64,000 nt of DNA from an uncultured Christensenellaceae bacterium (GCA_944381325.1 CALWKS010000006.1:1-64000), one strand, 5' to 3'. Shown: positions 54,319-62,028, counted from the first letter of the stretch. Numbers and translations are program-made. Notes: generated by a model from the sequence alone, not told the origin.

Positions 54319-54355
54319 TAGTTTTGTTTATAGACAGGATGGTCACGAACTGTCT
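54319..54355 (-). promoter_or_regulatory. preQ1-I riboswitch
   Basis: Minus strand: P1 arms AGACAG (54355-54350) and CTGTCT (54337-54332). The L1 loop is TTCGTGACCATC. The A-rich tail ATAAACAAAACTA docks in the P1 groove. This is the preQ1-I pseudoknot layout (compare Bacillus AGAGG...CCTCT followed by ATAAAAAACTA). Ligand binding would favour the terminator and shut off the transporter. Confidence 0.9.
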
Positions 54356-54374
54356 TTCTTCAGATTTCAAATCA

Positions 54375-54403
54375 AGTTTATCATCGGCAAAAAATTTTGT
54401 CAA
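54375..54403 (-). promoter_or_regulatory. Promoter of the riboswitch-transporter-SDR transcript
   Basis: Minus strand: -35 TTGACA (54403-54398), 17-nt spacer, -10 TAAACT (54380-54375). Start near 54368, 13 nt before the aptamer. Confidence 0.8.
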
Positions 54404-54428
54404 GCAAGCGCGTAGATATTGATTCAGA

Positions 54429-54457
54429 TTGAATGTGAATTGTATATATGCTATAAT
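54429..54457 (+). promoter_or_regulatory. Promoter of the EFR1-type ferredoxin gene (leaderless placement)
   Basis: -35 TTGAAT (54429-54434), 17-nt spacer, -10 TATAAT (54452-54457), TTTGTT, then ATG 54464. Six-nt gap, no Shine-Dalgarno. Confidence 0.75.
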
Positions 54458-54463
54458 TTTGTT

Positions 54464-55258
54464 ATGGAACAGAACAACAGAACCATTCTCTGCTTTTCCC
54501 CTACAGGCGGATGCAGAACGATTGCCCTTGCAATACGCAACGATAGCGACAGTTTTATAAATTTCACTTTGCCTCAAAGCAGAGTAAATCTACCGTCTTT
54601 TTCACAGTCTTCCGAAGTTGTTTTCGTCATTCCCGTCTACAACCGCTCCGTGCCCGACATCTGCGCGCAATACATCAAAAAACTCAACGGCAAAAACGCA
54701 GGCGCTTCTGTGATCTGCGTATACGGAGGAGTTACAAAGGGAAACGCACTGAAAACTGCGGCCAAGCTGCTTCAGCGCAGCAATTTCAACGTGAAAAAAG
54801 GCGCTTATATTGCCGCGCCTCATTTTTATTCGAAAACAAAATTAAACAATCTTTCAGCCGAACGGCTTGAAAGGATAAGAGCTTTTCTCAACGGTGATTT
54901 TTCAGGCAGAATTATTTCGCTTTCAAAAAACGCTCATTCAGCCTCAGCTGTTTCAGTTCAACCTCTGATGAAGGCTCTTACCGGAAAATGCACCGTAAAT
55001 CCGTCAGCCTGCACCGCTTGCGGACAATGCTTAAACAATTGTCCTGCGGATGCGATAAATTCAGATTTCAAAGCCGACGGCAACTGCATACTATGCGGCG
55101 CTTGCGTAAACGCCTGCCCACAGCACGCGAGAAGCATAAAATTCTTTTCTCCGCTGCCGTATCTTTTCATAAAGGCGAATTGCAAACACAGGGACGATGA
55201 ATTTTTTGAATTCGCATCAGTTTCCGCATCCGTCAAGTCCCGTATGCTCGATCATTAA
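54464..55258 (+). CDS. EFR1-type flavodoxin-ferredoxin fusion
   Basis: 264 residues. The N-terminal ~165 are flavodoxin-like: phosphate-loop region CFSPTGGCRTIA, then VVFVIPVYNRSVP and ICVYGGVTKGNAL. The C-terminal part holds two [4Fe-4S] motifs, CTACGQCLNNCP and CILCGACVNACP. This is the EFR1-family electron carrier found in anaerobes, probably passing electrons between ferredoxin/flavin partners in the cytoplasm. The first 15 ORF codons before 54464 lie in the promoter and are excluded. Its 3' end overlaps the convergent PP-loop gene by 42 nt. Confidence 0.9.
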   Translation: MEQNNRTILCFSPTGGCRTIALAIRNDSDSFINFTLPQSRVNLPSFSQSSEVVFVIPVYNRSVPDICAQYIKKLNGKNAGASVICVYGGVTKGNALKTAAKLLQRSNFNVKKGAYIAAPHFYSKTKLNNLSAERLERIRAFLNGDFSGRIISLSKNAHSASAVSVQPLMKALTGKCTVNPSACTACGQCLNNCPADAINSDFKADGNCILCGACVNACPQHARSIKFFSPLPYLFIKANCKHRDDEFFEFASVSASVKSRMLDH

Positions 55259-56665
55259 CGCGTATTCTTTTTCGCACCCGAAAAAGCCGGACGACTCTTT
55301 TATTTCCTTAAGCGCGGTCTCTCTCGGCACGTTGCCGCCTGAAACGGCAAGAGACAGCTCTATTGCAGAAAAAGGTATAGTGCGGCTTTTCATCTCTCTG
55401 AATCTGACAAACTGCGTAAATTCTTTGCATTTTTCTATCTTGCAAGAAGTGTGAAGAGCCTTGTTTTCTGCGTCGGCGTCCACCCAGCCCGCTTCTTTTA
55501 TCAGCAGCGTCTTTATGTCTCCCCACTTATAGCCGCCTGAAACGTCTGCAAGGTCAACGTGTACCAATTCAGGCATATTCCCTTTTCTGCCGCTCTTTCT
55601 GACGGCTTTGGCAAAAGGCTCGATAAGTTCCGGCGCTTCCTTGAGCGCATTATGTACGTTTATTACCTGTTCATTCTGATAGCGTCCTTCTGCATTTTTG
55701 CCCCAGAAAGTTCCTTTCGCAAGCGTCCTGACGGTAAAATACATCTGCATTCTGCCGCCTGTAAGAGGTTTTCTGAATGTAAGAATTCTCCCGAGGTTGA
55801 AGAAAAATCTGCCCGCTGCCTGCCATTTTTTATTGAAAGCTATCAAAGGCGAAATGTTATTGAAAAGCAGATTCTGCATCTGAACAGGCTCGTTGCCCAG
55901 CACAAGACAGGGCACTTTTTCAAGCACGAGTTCTTCAAAGAAAAGTACGTAAGCCAGCGACGGGCACATACAGGTATTCCCTGCCAGTTCAAAATGCCTT
56001 GCGTATATCTTTTTCATATTGTGCTCGTCTATTTTCTTTGCTCTGAAGCACACGTTTGAAAAAATCTTCTTTGCGTTTTCAATGCTTTCAAGCGCACTGT
56101 CGGACATATATTCCGTTATCCACGTAAGAGCAAGCACTCTGAGATTGAGTTTTCTTGCAAGATAATACAGAAGAAAAGTAGAGTCTTTCCCTCCCGTATA
56201 GAACAGCGCAACGTCAAACCTTCCTTTTTTGTTGTGCGGGAAAGTCGAAACTACTGGCAGGACTGCCTTCAGATCAGACAGTTTCCTTTTGCTCGCGCAC
56301 ATAGGGCATTGTCCGTTCTCGTCCAGTTCAAGCCCCGGGATAAGATAATCGTTGGCAACGCACGTTTTGCAGAACGCAGCTTCCTCGAGGCTGTCTGCCC
56401 CTTTTGCGTATTTTTCTTTGGGAACGACAACGCCTTGTTTTATCAGCCTTTTTATTTCAAAGTTTATTTCTTTGCGGCTCAGGGTCTTCACTCCGTCAAG
56501 CTGCTTTAAAATTTTTAAAGAGGATTTTGATAATCTTATCGAATTTTTAAAAGTATATGGCGCTTTTCTTATACCGTAATATACGATATGGTTTTTGCAG
56601 ATCTTCCATCTGTTTTGCAAAACCATAACGTCGCCGGGTTTAACAAGATTTTGTCCGTCAGTCAT
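55217..56665 (-). CDS. PP-loop ATP-pyrophosphatase, amidotransferase-like
   Basis: 482 residues. The N-terminal ~95 look like a small winged-helix or PqqD-like domain (LSKSSLKILKQLDG, EINFEIKRLIKQG). Then come two Cys pairs typical of a zinc knuckle (C99/C102 and C120/C123) and the ATP-pyrophosphatase loop FYTGGKDSTFLLYYLARK (GGKDS at 158-162). The layout C-x2-C, C-x2-C, GGKDS and a C-terminal WGDIKTLLIKEAGW resembles N-acetyl-sugar amidotransferases of the WbpG/PseA type. However, no glutaminase or sugar genes are nearby. An RNA- or peptide-modifying thiolase-like role is an alternative. AGGGGAG precedes the ATG. Confidence 0.75.
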   Translation of the reverse strand: MTDGQNLVKPGDVMVLQNRWKICKNHIVYYGIRKAPYTFKNSIRLSKSSLKILKQLDGVKTLSRKEINFEIKRLIKQGVVVPKEKYAKGADSLEEAAFCKTCVANDYLIPGLELDENGQCPMCASKRKLSDLKAVLPVVSTFPHNKKGRFDVALFYTGGKDSTFLLYYLARKLNLRVLALTWITEYMSDSALESIENAKKIFSNVCFRAKKIDEHNMKKIYARHFELAGNTCMCPSLAYVLFFEELVLEKVPCLVLGNEPVQMQNLLFNNISPLIAFNKKWQAAGRFFFNLGRILTFRKPLTGGRMQMYFTVRTLAKGTFWGKNAEGRYQNEQVINVHNALKEAPELIEPFAKAVRKSGRKGNMPELVHVDLADVSGGYKWGDIKTLLIKEAGWVDADAENKALHTSCKIEKCKEFTQFVRFREMKSRTIPFSAIELSLAVSGGNVPRETALKEIKESSGFFGCEKEYALMIEHTGLDGCGN

Positions 56666-56688
56666 ACTCTCCCCTTACTGCACGTTTT

Positions 56689-56741
56689 ATAAGATATTAT
56701 CTTATCTTTTTCAGTATAACAGAAACACGTAAGGTTTTCAA
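56689..56741 (-). promoter_or_regulatory. PP-loop gene promoter with a palindrome at the start site
   Basis: Minus strand: -35 TTGAAA (56741-56736), 17-nt spacer, -10 TATACT (56718-56713). An inverted repeat with 8-bp perfect arms and a 1-nt centre (ATAAGATA/TATCTTAT, 56689-56705) begins at the predicted +1. It could be an operator or a 5' hairpin in the mRNA. Confidence 0.6.
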
Positions 56742-56777
56742 TGCGTATTTTGAGACTTGCAAATTGTCATTGAAACT

Positions 56778-57728
56778 TTATATCATCTCACTTACTATGA
56801 CTTTTTCAGAATTTAAATTGTCCTTGTCCATTCTGACTGCGTTTACAGCAAACGAATCGTATGTCTTATAATAATATACTCCTCTCTGAGCGTCGATACA
56901 GCACGAATAGGTCGTGAGATCGGGAAGTCCGTTCTGCGTGATAACCGCACCTCTTACCATCGCCACGCTGTCAAGTATGCGGAAAACCTGCGCGACGCAC
57001 TGCTTTTCGCTATCGCCGCAAACAGAATTTTCTTTGCAGAACAACGCTTTTATAAATCTTGACTGAGAAGAAAAATCTCCGGGAAGTCCGATTGCGCCAA
57101 CGCCCTCGCAAAGGTATTCCTGCGGAAGTTCTTTGCCGAAGTAATTTTCAGGATTTATTACCGACAATCCCCCGCAAATCAAAACGTTTTCTTTCTGCTT
57201 TGCAAAAGGCGGATTATTGGTCAGCACTCCGTAAGGATTATCGAATATTTCAAGACCTCTTTCAGTTCTCTCCACTACTATACTAGAGTTTTTGTCAGCA
57301 ACGATCCAGTGCAAAGGCGCAAGCGGCAAAGCAGGCTTAAACTGCACTTTTATTATCTCTGTATTTTTAAGAAGCGCTTCCGCCTCTTCTACATCGGCGC
57401 ATTTGCCCAGCACGTAAGGTATCATCTCATACGGAGCAAGCTGAATTTTACCCTTTTCGGCTTCGTCTGCATACACTGCGTTGCCGGGGAAATTGAGCCC
57501 CGCCATGCAAAGCCCTTTCTCGTTGCAAGCCTCGGCATAAAGCGGCACACCGTCCTCCACTCTTGCCGCGCCTATCATCGCATAATGCTTAAGCAATGCA
57601 CCCTCTCTTTTAGTATGATAAGCAAATTCCCTGGGCATAAAAGCTATCTTCTGCCCGAAGTCGTACTCGATATCCATATTTCTGCCGAAAAACAGCGTAT
57701 TCTTTTTAAAAGCGATTACAGTACACAT
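56778..57728 (-). CDS. Choloylglycine hydrolase family (bile salt hydrolase/penicillin V acylase)
   Basis: 316 residues from ATG 57728, so that Met removal exposes the nucleophile Cys2 (MCTVIAF); GGAGGAAG is the ribosome site. Expected Ntn-hydrolase residues are present: C2, R16 and D19 (RNMDIEYDF), N79 (GLNFPGN), N171/N172 (LTNNP) and R224 (SSQSRF). These match C2, R18, D21, N82, N175 and R228 of the clostridial bile salt hydrolase. Cytoplasmic, no signal peptide. It deconjugates glycine/taurine bile salts or related amides; the exact substrate class cannot be set by eye. It suggests an intestinal habitat. Confidence 0.92.
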   Translation of the reverse strand: MCTVIAFKKNTLFFGRNMDIEYDFGQKIAFMPREFAYHTKREGALLKHYAMIGAARVEDGVPLYAEACNEKGLCMAGLNFPGNAVYADEAEKGKIQLAPYEMIPYVLGKCADVEEAEALLKNTEIIKVQFKPALPLAPLHWIVADKNSSIVVERTERGLEIFDNPYGVLTNNPPFAKQKENVLICGGLSVINPENYFGKELPQEYLCEGVGAIGLPGDFSSQSRFIKALFCKENSVCGDSEKQCVAQVFRILDSVAMVRGAVITQNGLPDLTTYSCCIDAQRGVYYYKTYDSFAVNAVRMDKDNLNSEKVIVSEMI

Positions 57729-57797
57729 ACTTCCTCCGTACCGTATTATTGTGCGTATGTTTTTAAACGTTATCCGCAATTATCGAAAATGCGGTCA

Positions 57798-58151
57798 TTA
57801 ATCCTTTACTTTGCGTACGTTTTCAAGTTCTATTGCAAAAGCGCCGTACTTTTTTATATCCTCATCAGAATAATACTCATACATATCCTTGTAATCCGCT
57901 TCTTTTTCTCTGCCCTTATATCCGCATTTTTCAAGAGGAACAGAGCTGTAAAGTTCTTTGAAATCATTGAAACGGTACAGCTTGGCAACAACCGCAAGCA
58001 TTTTATAATCAACACCTGCACAGGAAAATTCAATTTCATCTCCTACGTTTATCTTTTTTCTCTTCTCGTCATAAAGTCTGAGCTCGATCGTCTTTTCGCC
58101 TTTTTCAATGGCGGCGAACGGCTTATCGTTAAGTTTCATGCAGTGTTTCAT
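57798..58151 (-). CDS. ASCH domain protein
   Basis: 117 residues with the ASCH signature MKLNDKPFAAIEKGEKTIELRLYDEKRKKINVGDEIEF split between substrate loop and beta-barrel. It ends with the YSDEDIKKYGAFAIEL motif. ASCH proteins bind RNA or modified nucleosides; some are N4-acetylcytidine amidohydrolases (YqfB). It lies upstream of the choloylglycine hydrolase gene with a 69-nt gap, and may share a transcript with it. Confidence 0.88.
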   Translation of the reverse strand: MKHCMKLNDKPFAAIEKGEKTIELRLYDEKRKKINVGDEIEFSCAGVDYKMLAVVAKLYRFNDFKELYSSVPLEKCGYKGREKEADYKDMYEYYSDEDIKKYGAFAIELENVRKVKD

Positions 58152-58204
58152 TCTTTGTCCCTCAATAACGATTATACATTAACGCGCATTCTTTTTCAAT
58201 AAGG

Positions 58205-58233
58205 CAAAATAAATCCCCGCATTAAGCAGGGAT
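58205..58233 (-). terminator. CDF transporter terminator
   Basis: 8-bp stem ATCCCTGC/GCGGGGAT (one wobble), 5-nt loop, TTATTTT on minus; directly after the stop. Confidence 0.8.
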
Positions 58234-58238
58234 CACTT

Positions 58239-59405
58239 TTAAACGTAAGGATGTTCGGCTTTGATTACGCAATTGCATTCAGGTTTCAAAGACTTTATCT
58301 TCTCTTCCACCGCCTTCGCCGCGTCTTCGTCGCTCATCTTCGTATCGACAGGTATCGACAGATCGAAGATCAGGTTTATATGATTTCCGCCGTAAGTCAT
58401 TCTGAAATCGTGCACTGAAAAACTCTCGTCCACATCTTTTACCGTGGCTTTTACAAAGTCGTACATCTCATTGACTTTTTCGTCGTCCACTACTATCGGG
58501 TCAAGGTGAATGGTAACGATATATCCGTATTTTTTCTGAAAGTCGCGCTCTATGTTGTCGATAACGTCGTGTACATAACTGAAATCGCTCTTTGCAGAAA
58601 CCTCTGCGTGGAAAGATATTATCTGTCTTCCCGGTCCGTAATCGTGCACCATTACGTCGTGAATGCCGATGACTTCAGGATATTCTTTCACGAAATCGGA
58701 TATCTTTTTCACAATCTCTTTGTCGGGAGTGCCGCCGAGAAGCAGATCTATCGTCTCTTTTGCAGCCTTGATGCCCGTATAGAATATGAATGCCGCCACA
58801 AGTATACCCGCATATCCGTCGATGTTGAGATTTGCAAATTTTGAAAGCAGGGCTGAGATAAATACGAGCGTCGTAGCCACAACGTCTGATATGCTGTCAA
58901 AAGACGCTCCTCTTATAGCCGACGAATTTATCGTCTTTGCTATCTTACGATAGAAGAAAAACAGCCATGCTTTTACAGCTATCGCTACGCCCAGGAAGAC
59001 AAGCGTTACAGTACCTATATCCGTTGCCTGCGGTTCAATGATTTTTTCAATCGAAGATTTAAAAAGTTCTACGCCTACGAAAATGATTAGCACGTCAACG
59101 ATAAACGCACTTATATACTCATATCTTCCGTGCCCCATCGGGTGCTCTTTGTCAGCGTGTTTTCCTGAAAACCTGAATCCTATGAGAGTAACAACAGAAG
59201 AACCTGCGTCGCCTATATTGTTGAACGCGTCGGCAATAATGGCAACCGATGCGGATAAAATACCGATAACCAGCTTGCCGATAAAAAGCAGAAAGTTGGC
59301 GATTATGCCTGTGATGCTTGACAGCGAGGCATAATTGCTTCTGACCTTAGGATTTTGCACGTCTTCCCTGTTCTTTACGAACAGCTTAATAAGCAGATTT
59401 GACAT
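58239..59405 (-). CDS. Cation diffusion facilitator, probably manganese type
   Basis: 388 residues. It has about six membrane helices followed by a cytoplasmic ferredoxin-like domain (about 215-300: VIGIHDVMVHDYGPGRQIISFHAEV) and a C-terminal extension. The intramembrane metal site reads D59/N63 in helix 2 (ADAFNNIGD) and D170/D174 in helix 5 (SFDSISDVV). That is the N-D-D-D set associated with Mn2+ CDF exporters rather than the H/D set of zinc exporters. Other landmarks are GHGRYEYISA. The leader is short and lacks a clear Shine-Dalgarno. Specificity is inference. Confidence 0.88.
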   Translation of the reverse strand: MSNLLIKLFVKNREDVQNPKVRSNYASLSSITGIIANFLLFIGKLVIGILSASVAIIADAFNNIGDAGSSVVTLIGFRFSGKHADKEHPMGHGRYEYISAFIVDVLIIFVGVELFKSSIEKIIEPQATDIGTVTLVFLGVAIAVKAWLFFFYRKIAKTINSSAIRGASFDSISDVVATTLVFISALLSKFANLNIDGYAGILVAAFIFYTGIKAAKETIDLLLGGTPDKEIVKKISDFVKEYPEVIGIHDVMVHDYGPGRQIISFHAEVSAKSDFSYVHDVIDNIERDFQKKYGYIVTIHLDPIVVDDEKVNEMYDFVKATVKDVDESFSVHDFRMTYGGNHINLIFDLSIPVDTKMSDEDAAKAVEEKIKSLKPECNCVIKAEHPYV

Positions 59406-59435
59406 AATTCAGCCGTTTTTAAGTAATTAAAATAT

Positions 59436-59464
59436 AGTATAAGATAATATGATTACATTGTCAA
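59436..59464 (-). promoter_or_regulatory. CDF gene promoter
   Basis: Minus strand: -35 TTGACA (59464-59459), 17-nt spacer, -10 TATACT (59441-59436). Confidence 0.78.
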
Positions 59465-59530
59465 GAACGTCACAATATAAAGCCCTTAAAACTTACAACA
59501 ATATATCGAATATACGTATGACTTGAACAA

Positions 59531-60313
59531 CTATTTGCCGATGTACAGTTGTAATTCATAATTCCATTGCAATATCCCTGTAATATTGACGATTCTGATA
59601 CTGAAATCAGGCTTGATACCGAATGCCGATTCTGAATAGTCGGAAAGATTTTTCAAAACTTGCTTATAGTTATCGTCCGAACACTCTGCGCATAAATATC
59701 TTCCTTGAGGTAAAGACATAAGCCCCGGCACTTTGGAATAACTGGTACAGACCACAAAAAGTGCGGTCTTATCTTCTTTTTCGTAAATACCTGCAATATC
59801 TTCGAATGTAAATTCATCTTTTTCCTCTCCCACCTGAGCGTAAAAATGACGATGATAATTCCACAATTTGTCTAAACTCGGTTCACTCAATTTATCTGAA
59901 AGCAAAATGGTGCGTTCTTTAATTGTTCTGATTGCCGGCATATTTTCATGTGCATGCCCTAACTTGTTCAGATAGTAGTTTTTCGCACGCATTATACGAT
60001 CTTTAGATTTTATTAATTCTTCTATTTTTTCGTCCGCAGTAGCGAGAGCTTTCTTCAACACTTCGACAATTTTATTTACGTCGTTATACGAAAGAAGGCT
60101 TTTTATCTCTTCAAGAGACATACCCATATGTTTCAGAGCATTAACTGTATTCAATATAACGATTTCTTTTTCAGAATAATATCTGTAGCCTGTCCATTCA
60201 TCTGTTTTGCAAGGCTTTACCAACCCGATTCTGTCATAATGTCGTAATGTTTCTGCTGTAACATTTACTATTTTAGCTGTTTTGCTAATTGAAAATAATT
60301 TGTTTTTTTCCAT
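59531..60313 (-). CDS. MerR-family regulator with effector domain
   Basis: 260 residues. The MerR winged-helix DNA-binding domain occupies 8-75 (ISKTAKIVNVTAETLRHYDRIGLVKP, GYRYYSEKE). The dimerisation helix is about 80-120. A C-terminal ~140-residue domain (KTALFVVCTSYSKVPGLMSLPQGRYLC) resembles the GyrI/BmrR-type multidrug-sensing fold. It is divergent from the lipoprotein gene at 60405, whose promoter has the 19-bp MerR-type spacer, so it most likely activates that gene on ligand binding and controls itself. Confidence 0.9.
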   Translation of the reverse strand: MEKNKLFSISKTAKIVNVTAETLRHYDRIGLVKPCKTDEWTGYRYYSEKEIVILNTVNALKHMGMSLEEIKSLLSYNDVNKIVEVLKKALATADEKIEELIKSKDRIMRAKNYYLNKLGHAHENMPAIRTIKERTILLSDKLSEPSLDKLWNYHRHFYAQVGEEKDEFTFEDIAGIYEKEDKTALFVVCTSYSKVPGLMSLPQGRYLCAECSDDNYKQVLKNLSDYSESAFGIKPDFSIRIVNITGILQWNYELQLYIGK

Positions 60314-60322
60314 AAAAACCCG

Positions 60323-60353
60323 TTGACTTTTGTCTTACACAAAGGATTACACT
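60323..60353 (+). promoter_or_regulatory. MerR-type promoter/operator
   Basis: -35 TTGACT (60323-60328), 19-nt spacer, -10 TACACT (60348-60353). The spacer contains the dyad CTTTTGT-CTTAC-ACAAAGG. Over-long spacing with a central dyad is the hallmark of promoters twisted into activity by MerR proteins. The start is predicted near 60360. Confidence 0.85.
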
Positions 60354-60404
60354 AAGTTTAACAAAAATAAAATTATCTGTCAAACGACAGAAACGGAGGT
60401 ATTT

Positions 60405-61064
60405 ATGGTAAAAAAAGCTATTGAAACGATAATCTTATCGATTCTTATCATCACAACTTTTGCATTCTCGGGCTGCACTGACGAAAAATTCGAAAAAAAG
60501 CGCTATGATTCGTCAGACAGCGAAGTTTCTTCCATTCAATTAGACGTTGAATCAATGAATATCCAGGTCGTTCAGTCCCATGATGAGAACGTTCACATAG
60601 ATTACTATGAGAGCGAATCTTTTAAATTTGACATTACGTCAGACAATGGGATTCTCAGAATATTTGCTGAAAACAATAAAACTTTCGGTGACTATTTCGG
60701 CGTTCTGCCTGACAAAGAATTCCGCACGATTATTCTAAGCATTCCTTCCCAACAGATGACTGACATATCTGTTGAAACTTCAAACGGAGACATTAAATTA
60801 GAAGAACTGACAATCAATAACAGTATTGATCTTAAAACATCAGACGGCAACATTGAATTCGGAAAACTCAACGTCGGTAATGATCTGAATTTTACAGTAA
60901 AAAACGGCAACATCTCTGGCTCATTAAACGGTGGTTGGGACGACTACAGTATTTCCTGCAATATAAAGAAAGGTGAAAGCAATATTGTAAACAAAGACGG
61001 CGGCAGCAAAACTCTCAAAGTCGATTGCAACAACGGGAACATAAACATCTCCTTTGTCAAATAA
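60405..61064 (+). CDS. DUF4097-type beta-repeat lipoprotein
   Basis: 219 residues from ATG 60405, with GGAGG 6 nt upstream; the longer ORF overlaps the MerR promoter. The signal peptide ends in lipobox FSGC. The mature part is built of short beta repeats (VETSNGDIKLEELT, LKTSDGNIEFGKLN, VKNGNISGSLN, CNNGNINISF) typical of the DUF4097 putative adhesin family, often controlled by membrane-stress or antibiotic-sensing regulators. It is probably the target of the divergent MerR protein. Confidence 0.88.
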   Translation: MVKKAIETIILSILIITTFAFSGCTDEKFEKKRYDSSDSEVSSIQLDVESMNIQVVQSHDENVHIDYYESESFKFDITSDNGILRIFAENNKTFGDYFGVLPDKEFRTIILSIPSQQMTDISVETSNGDIKLEELTINNSIDLKTSDGNIEFGKLNVGNDLNFTVKNGNISGSLNGGWDDYSISCNIKKGESNIVNKDGGSKTLKVDCNNGNINISFVK

Positions 61065-61140
61065 GATTTGCGGAATAAACTCTTTCAACGATGATTATTT
61101 AAATTGTATAATAAGCTACAAGGCTTTTTGCAATTCCCGT

Positions 61141-61171
61141 TAAAAAATGCGGGCGGAAAACCGCCCGCATT
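61141..61171 (-). terminator. Terminator of the lipoprotein gene at 61181
   Basis: 11-bp perfect stem AATGCGGGCGG/CCGCCCGCATT, 4-nt loop, six Ts on minus. On plus, a weaker AAGC/GCTT hairpin near 61120 may end the convergent gene. Confidence 0.9.
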
Positions 61172-61180
61172 AAAAACCTT

Positions 61181-62005
61181 TCAGCCTCTCAACGTATCTT
61201 TTACAGTTGCAAGATACAGATCTCCCTTAAAAAACACCCTGCCTACTCTGTCAACTCCGACGTATTTTTCCATTTTCTTAGCCCATTCAACAGATGTCGT
61301 AAGGAAAACGTAAACGTTTCTGAATCCGTCATCTATTTTATATCCTTTTATCAGATTCTCTTTTGCTTGCAAAGGACTGCCGTTGCACAATGTAAAAACA
61401 GTATCCGCAAGATCTTCTGTCGGTATTTCAGAGACATTGTATCCTTCCTCGCGGTGTTTTGTCGCAACGTTTTCCAAAGCGTTTTTCATAACCTCGGCGT
61501 TCACAGGCTCAAAAATATCTTTTATTGTCTTCAACTGAGCTTCGCTGAGCTTTGCAGTATCTTTTGACAAAGACCTCGAGACGACAAGCTTCTCTTCTTC
61601 TATTCTCTCCACGACCTTGCCGTCTGAATACGTACGGGTAAACCTTTCTCCGACGTTATAGACGAATTCTCCTGTTTTCTTTAAAAAGAAATTACCGTAA
61701 GAGAACGACATTCTGAACGTATAGTCGTATTCTGTTTTTATTGTCGAATTGCCGCTTATTGCGATATCGAGAGGCTCTCCCGACAGTTCTCCCACGCTTT
61801 TGACAATTGAAAAAAGCGCCTGAGCCTGCTCGTCTGAAATATTATGCCATGTACCGTTTTCAGCCTTGATTTCAAGAGAGACAAGTTCAGCTTTTTCGTC
61901 TGTTACCGATGGATCGTTTACTTTGACTTTACAAGCGAGCAAACTGATGCACAAAGAAATCAACAATATAACTACTGTTAAAATCAAAACTATTCTTTTC
62001 GCCAT
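61181..62005 (-). CDS. Putative lipoprotein, function unknown
   Basis: 274 residues from ATG 62005 with GAGGTGAT upstream. Signal peptide MAKRIVLILTVVILLISLCISLLAC ends in a lipobox Cys. The mature region (about 250 residues) is Lys/Glu-rich with mixed beta and helix and no motif I recognise. A possible domain boundary lies near the helical LSEAQLKTIKDIFEPVNAEVM. An operator-like dyad overlaps its -35, suggesting specific repression. Confidence 0.82.
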   Translation of the reverse strand: MAKRIVLILTVVILLISLCISLLACKVKVNDPSVTDEKAELVSLEIKAENGTWHNISDEQAQALFSIVKSVGELSGEPLDIAISGNSTIKTEYDYTFRMSFSYGNFFLKKTGEFVYNVGERFTRTYSDGKVVERIEEEKLVVSRSLSKDTAKLSEAQLKTIKDIFEPVNAEVMKNALENVATKHREEGYNVSEIPTEDLADTVFTLCNGSPLQAKENLIKGYKIDDGFRNVYVFLTTSVEWAKKMEKYVGVDRVGRVFFKGDLYLATVKDTLRG

Positions 62006-62028
62006 AAAAATCACCTCTTATTACATTT

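Noticed and set aside
54257..54577. N-terminal extension of the transporter ORF
   Set aside because: It runs through the promoter, preQ1 aptamer and terminator, which are non-coding.
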